NCBI GenBank assembly: GCA_964568875.1
Contig: CAZMSH010000019.1
Location: forward strand, 1-64,000
Direction of reading: 5' to 3'
Source: SLNP01 sp964568875
Lineage (GTDB): Bacteria > Bacteroidota > Bacteroidia > Bacteroidales > VadinHA17
DNA length: 64,000 nt
The notes beneath the pieces were generated by a model. That model was not told the DNA's origin, did no database searches, and saw only the letters and a program-made list of their open reading frames with translations. Each line of letters opens with the position of its first letter. Position 1 is the first letter of the stretch. Position numbers and translations under genes: made by a program. Below are positions 61,281 to 64,000 of the stretch, in pieces.

Positions 61281-61301
61281 ATTACCGTCTATTGATATCG
61301 G
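61281..61301. promoter_or_regulatory. Second copy of the TCTATTGATAYCGG word
   Basis: TCTATTGATATCGG at 61288-61301 ends 8 nt before the lipoprotein's ATG, with ATTACCG in front. Its match to 58530-58543 is 13 of 14. Confidence 0.3.
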
Positions 61302-61309
61302 TTGTCATT

Positions 61310-61810
61310 ATGAAGCATCAGGTTTTTTTATCGACTCTGGCAATCGTAGCCTACACTCTTCTGGCACTTTCAGCCTGCACCACAAATATTGACAGCCACC
61401 ATGTTTCATCAGAAAGTGAAATGACTGTAATTGAGACGGTAATATACAATAACATTGCCTGGGCTATAACAAAGGATACCACCCTTTTGAAGAGTACCAT
61501 GGTGCTGGATGAGACCCTTTTTATTTTTAATCCCGATTCAATGCCAACAATAGGCTGGTCAGAACTGGAAAAGAACTTTGACTTTTGGCTCGATCCCCGT
61601 TTCAAGGCTACAAAAACGGAGATTCGCGATTTGCGAATAACTACATCCAAATCAGGAATGGTGGCCTGGTGGGCCTGCATCCTCGACGACCTGGGGGAAT
61701 GGGACGGACGGCCAATCGGATGGAAAAACACACGGTGGACCGGTGTTCTTGAGAAACGGAATGGTAAGTGGCTCATCGTCCAGATGCATTTTTCATTTGC
61801 ACGGGAATAG
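61310..61810 (+). CDS. NTF2-like (SnoaL/DUF4440-type) lipoprotein
   Basis: 166 aa from ATG 61310; an ATG 18 nt upstream would overlap the possible operator. Signal peptide and lipobox LSACTT (Cys at about 22). The rest, about 135 residues, fits the cone-shaped NTF2-like fold: MTVIETVIYNNIAWAITKD, MPTIGWSELEKNFDFWLD and TRWTGVLEKRNGKWLIVQMH. Members can bind small ligands or act as calcium/calmodulin-like association domains. The role here is unknown. Confidence 0.75.
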   Translation: MKHQVFLSTLAIVAYTLLALSACTTNIDSHHVSSESEMTVIETVIYNNIAWAITKDTTLLKSTMVLDETLFIFNPDSMPTIGWSELEKNFDFWLDPRFKATKTEIRDLRITTSKSGMVAWWACILDDLGEWDGRPIGWKNTRWTGVLEKRNGKWLIVQMHFSFARE

Positions 61811-61886
61811 CCGGGTAATATGAGGTCCCCTTTGGACAGTGGAATCCAGATTTCACTGCTTTGTAACTCTTCAAATATGAAACAAA

Positions 61887-63086
61887 ATGAACAAAGTACT
61901 TATGATTGTGGTATGGGCAGGCATATGGCTGAGTACCGTTTCAGGCCAGAACCTCCCGGCTGCTTATCATTCAGGCTATGTTGATGTTGATGGCGGGCAA
62001 CTCTTCTATGAATCAGGAGGTAATGGAGAGAACATAGTGCTTCTGCATGACGGTATGGTCAGTCATGAGATATGGGATTACCAGTTCCCATTGCTGGCGA
62101 AGTATTACAGGGTAACAAGATATGACCGTAGGGGCTACGGTAAATCATCTGATCCGCAAGCCCCCTACTCTGATGTTGAAGACCTGTACCGGCTGTTTAT
62201 CAAACTGGGAATTGAAAAAGCCACCATCTTCGGGATGTCTTCAGGAGGCGGCTGTGCCATTGATTTTACTCTTAAGTACCCCGAAAAGGTGAACGCCCTT
62301 GTCCTTGTCGGTGCTGTTGTTGGCGGATACGGTTATACCTCACACATGACCTACAGGGGAGGGCACCTTAAAAATCCTGCATTGATGGCTGATCCACATA
62401 ATGCGGCTGAGTATTATGTATGGAAGGATCCCTACGAGATTTATGAAGGTAACGAGGCTGCCAGACAAAAGGTTGCCTTAATACTGGAATCGAATCTGCA
62501 CAGACCATTCAACAGAAAATATTATACACCACCCGACCGGATTGCAGCCAGGTTTCTGTCCGAGATTAAAGTCCCCTGCCTTGTACTGGTGGGTGAACAT
62601 GATATCCCTGATGTACATGCCCATGCAGGTGTGATAAGTTTCGGTATCAATGAGTCGAAACGGGAGATAATTCTGAATTCAGGCCATCTGATTCCGGTTG
62701 AACAACCGGAAGAATTCAATAAGTCGGCATTCAGTTTCTTAAGACGTAATGAATTCTTTGCTCTACTGAATACGGAAGGAGCTGACCAGGCAGCGCAATA
62801 CTTCAAAAAAATTTTCAACACAGAACCGCGGGTGCCGATGTTCGGTGAGGCAGAATTGAACCAGACCGGGTATCAGTACCTTCAGGCCGGGCAGGTCCGT
62901 GAGGCCATCGAGCTCTTCAGGCTTAATGCGGTGGCATACCCGGATTCATGGAATGTATATGACAGCCTCGGTGAGGCATTGCTGAAAGATGGCCAGAGAG
63001 ACCTGGCAATTAAGAATTACGAAAGATCACTGGAGCTGAATCCTGATAATGAAAACGCAAAAAAGATCCTCAAAGAATTAAAATAA
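61887..63086 (+). CDS. Exported alpha/beta hydrolase fused to a TPR tail
   Basis: 399 aa with a signal peptide (VVWAGIWLSTVSG). The hydrolase domain (30-285) has VLLHDGMVSHEIW, YDRRGYGKSS, the nucleophile Ser 118 in GMSSGGG, an acid in GEHDIPD and His in NSGHLIPVE. After a linker, residues about 325-399 contain two TPR-like units (QAGQVREAIELFRLNAVAYPDS and DGQRDLAIKNYERSLELNPDN). Fusion of a secreted esterase-like domain with TPR is seen in Bacteroidota; the substrate is unknown. Confidence 0.8.
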   Translation: MNKVLMIVVWAGIWLSTVSGQNLPAAYHSGYVDVDGGQLFYESGGNGENIVLLHDGMVSHEIWDYQFPLLAKYYRVTRYDRRGYGKSSDPQAPYSDVEDLYRLFIKLGIEKATIFGMSSGGGCAIDFTLKYPEKVNALVLVGAVVGGYGYTSHMTYRGGHLKNPALMADPHNAAEYYVWKDPYEIYEGNEAARQKVALILESNLHRPFNRKYYTPPDRIAARFLSEIKVPCLVLVGEHDIPDVHAHAGVISFGINESKREIILNSGHLIPVEQPEEFNKSAFSFLRRNEFFALLNTEGADQAAQYFKKIFNTEPRVPMFGEAELNQTGYQYLQAGQVREAIELFRLNAVAYPDSWNVYDSLGEALLKDGQRDLAIKNYERSLELNPDNENAKKILKELK

Positions 63087-63118
63087 CTATCCAACTAACC
63101 CAATTAAACAGCAACCAA

Positions 63119-64000
63119 ATGAAAACAAAGATTAAATTATTACTATTGGTAATATCAGCCTTACTTATTTTCGGGAATATCAGCCTTTTCCCGGCACCAT
63201 ATAACCCTTCACGGACAAAAACCTATGAACAGATTGACCTGTCAGCTGATGACAGCATCAGCGCAGTCGACGTGTTTGAACAGGTCTGGCAAATACTCAA
63301 TGCCAACTATCCATATTTTGAACAGCGGGGTATTGACTGGCAGGCAATGTATAAGGTTTACAGACCCAAAATCTCCCCGGGAACCAGCAGTGATGAACTT
63401 TATCAAACACTTTGCAGTATGCTGGAGCACTTTAACGACGGGCATATCAACCTGGAAACCGGGGAAAAGAGATTTTGCTCCTATACCGTCACAAACAACA
63501 AAATGGTTGATTTCAGCTGGAAGCTGGTCAGGGACAAATACCTGAACAGGGCCTTTAAAGCCAGTCCTGATAGTTTGTTCTATTATGGATGGCTGACTCC
63601 GGAACTTGCCTATATGAGGATACGGAGGTTCCCAAACAAAGAAATTTTAGAGAGATACATAGATACAATTATCAGTGAAATTGCCGGTGCAGAATCTTTG
63701 ATAATAGATGTAAGGGGCAATCCGGGCGGAAATGGATTTGGAGTGGCAGCACTTGGAAGCAGATTTGCCGATACGAAAAGGCTCTACTCGAAAAACATGA
63801 ACCGTATAGACCAGGAAAAGAATTACACCAGTCCAACGTATCATTATGTGGAGCCCTTAGGTCCTGTTCAATACAGGAGACCGGTTATCCTGCTGCAAAA
63901 CCGATACTCTGAATCAGGTTCTGACCTGTTTGCCCTTGCATTGCGTGTACTGCCAAATGCTATCTCAATTGGCGAACATACTGGAGGTTGCTTCGCTACG
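63119..64000 (+). CDS. S41 family peptidase, 3' end outside the window
   Basis: The open frame begins ATG 63119 and is still open at the right edge, 294 codons in. Signal peptide (LLLLVISALLIFGNIS), then an N-terminal helical domain (VFEQVWQILNANYPYFEQRGIDW, LEHFNDGHINL) and the S41 tricorn-core segment ELAYMRIRRFPN, SLIIDVRGNPGGNGFG and RRPVILLQNRYSESGSDLFALAL, where the Ser in YSESGSD is the expected nucleophile. No PDZ domain is visible in this part. It lies 33 nt after the hydrolase-TPR gene, so it is likely in the same unit. Confidence 0.8.
   Translation, partial: MKTKIKLLLLVISALLIFGNISLFPAPYNPSRTKTYEQIDLSADDSISAVDVFEQVWQILNANYPYFEQRGIDWQAMYKVYRPKISPGTSSDELYQTLCSMLEHFNDGHINLETGEKRFCSYTVTNNKMVDFSWKLVRDKYLNRAFKASPDSLFYYGWLTPELAYMRIRRFPNKEILERYIDTIISEIAGAESLIIDVRGNPGGNGFGVAALGSRFADTKRLYSKNMNRIDQEKNYTSPTYHYVEPLGPVQYRRPVILLQNRYSESGSDLFALALRVLPNAISIGEHTGGCFAT

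Overview
The window reads as a chromosomal scaffold from a member of the Bacteroidota, most likely Bacteroidales or a close relative (inference). Signs are a short housekeeping sigma factor, a bTHX-type ribosomal protein, a UpxY-family antiterminator, a type IX secretion C-terminal sorting domain, S9 peptidases, 6-bladed beta-propeller lipoproteins, and several promoters of the TTTG-N19/20-TAnnTTTG type known from this phylum. Two runs of exactly 100 N (3031-3130 and 48369-48468) are scaffold gaps. Both lie in awkward sequence: one inside a damaged alkD-like gene, the other inside an 83-bp tandem repeat.

Layout. 1-3.8 kb: end of an unknown gene, a TspO/MBR-like membrane protein, an exported M20 amidohydrolase, a damaged AlkD-like gene and a small conserved protein coupled to it. 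3.9-6.8 kb: an AT-rich accessory patch on the minus strand with a 114-aa exported Cys-containing peptide, a 6-bladed beta-propeller lipoprotein, a thioredoxin-like exported protein and, upstream, a decayed LytTR DNA-binding domain absent from the six-frame ORF list. 6.8-14.1 kb: an ANKH/MATE-like transporter paired with a sulfatase-maturase-type radical SAM enzyme, then dienelactone hydrolase, pirin, flavodoxin, an exported nuclease and an aldo/keto reductase. 14.1-22.8 kb: EamA transporter, DPP-IV-like peptidase, a ThDP enzyme, bTHX with a long Lys/Glu/Ala tail, kynureninase, Tag glycosylase and a TPM protein.

22.9-35.4 kb: a translationally coupled polysaccharide-deacetylase/acyltransferase pair, a 1422-aa CoA-dehydratase activase, FtsE, and a giant TPR protein followed by an outer-membrane beta-barrel. 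35.4-50.7 kb is mostly core: gyrB, a DUF362 ferredoxin protein, dacB, rlmN, an S9 hydrolase, dapF, an HtrA protease, rpoD, uvrB, a TPR lipoprotein and trxB, interrupted by intergenic repeat islands. 50.8-55.6 kb: tRNA-Pro(GGG) with a strong terminator, a T9SS-secreted HEGIH protein and a secreted protein of unknown function.

55.9-64 kb: a second accessory block, all on the plus strand: UpxY-like NusG paralog, LytS-type kinase, LytTR response regulator, then five exported or lipid-anchored proteins (alpha/beta hydrolase, HEQFH protein, NTF2-like lipoprotein, hydrolase-TPR fusion, S41 peptidase running off the end). No capsule genes accompany the UpxY gene here.

The best candidates for undescribed biology are the Cys-peptide/propeller/thioredoxin-like cassette with its LytTR relic and the UpxY-LytS-LytT-hydrolase block. 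Several intergenic repeat families (an 18-bp GC-rich dispersed motif, a 22-bp palindromic array, the 83-bp palindromic array) are clearly visible and not explained by genes.
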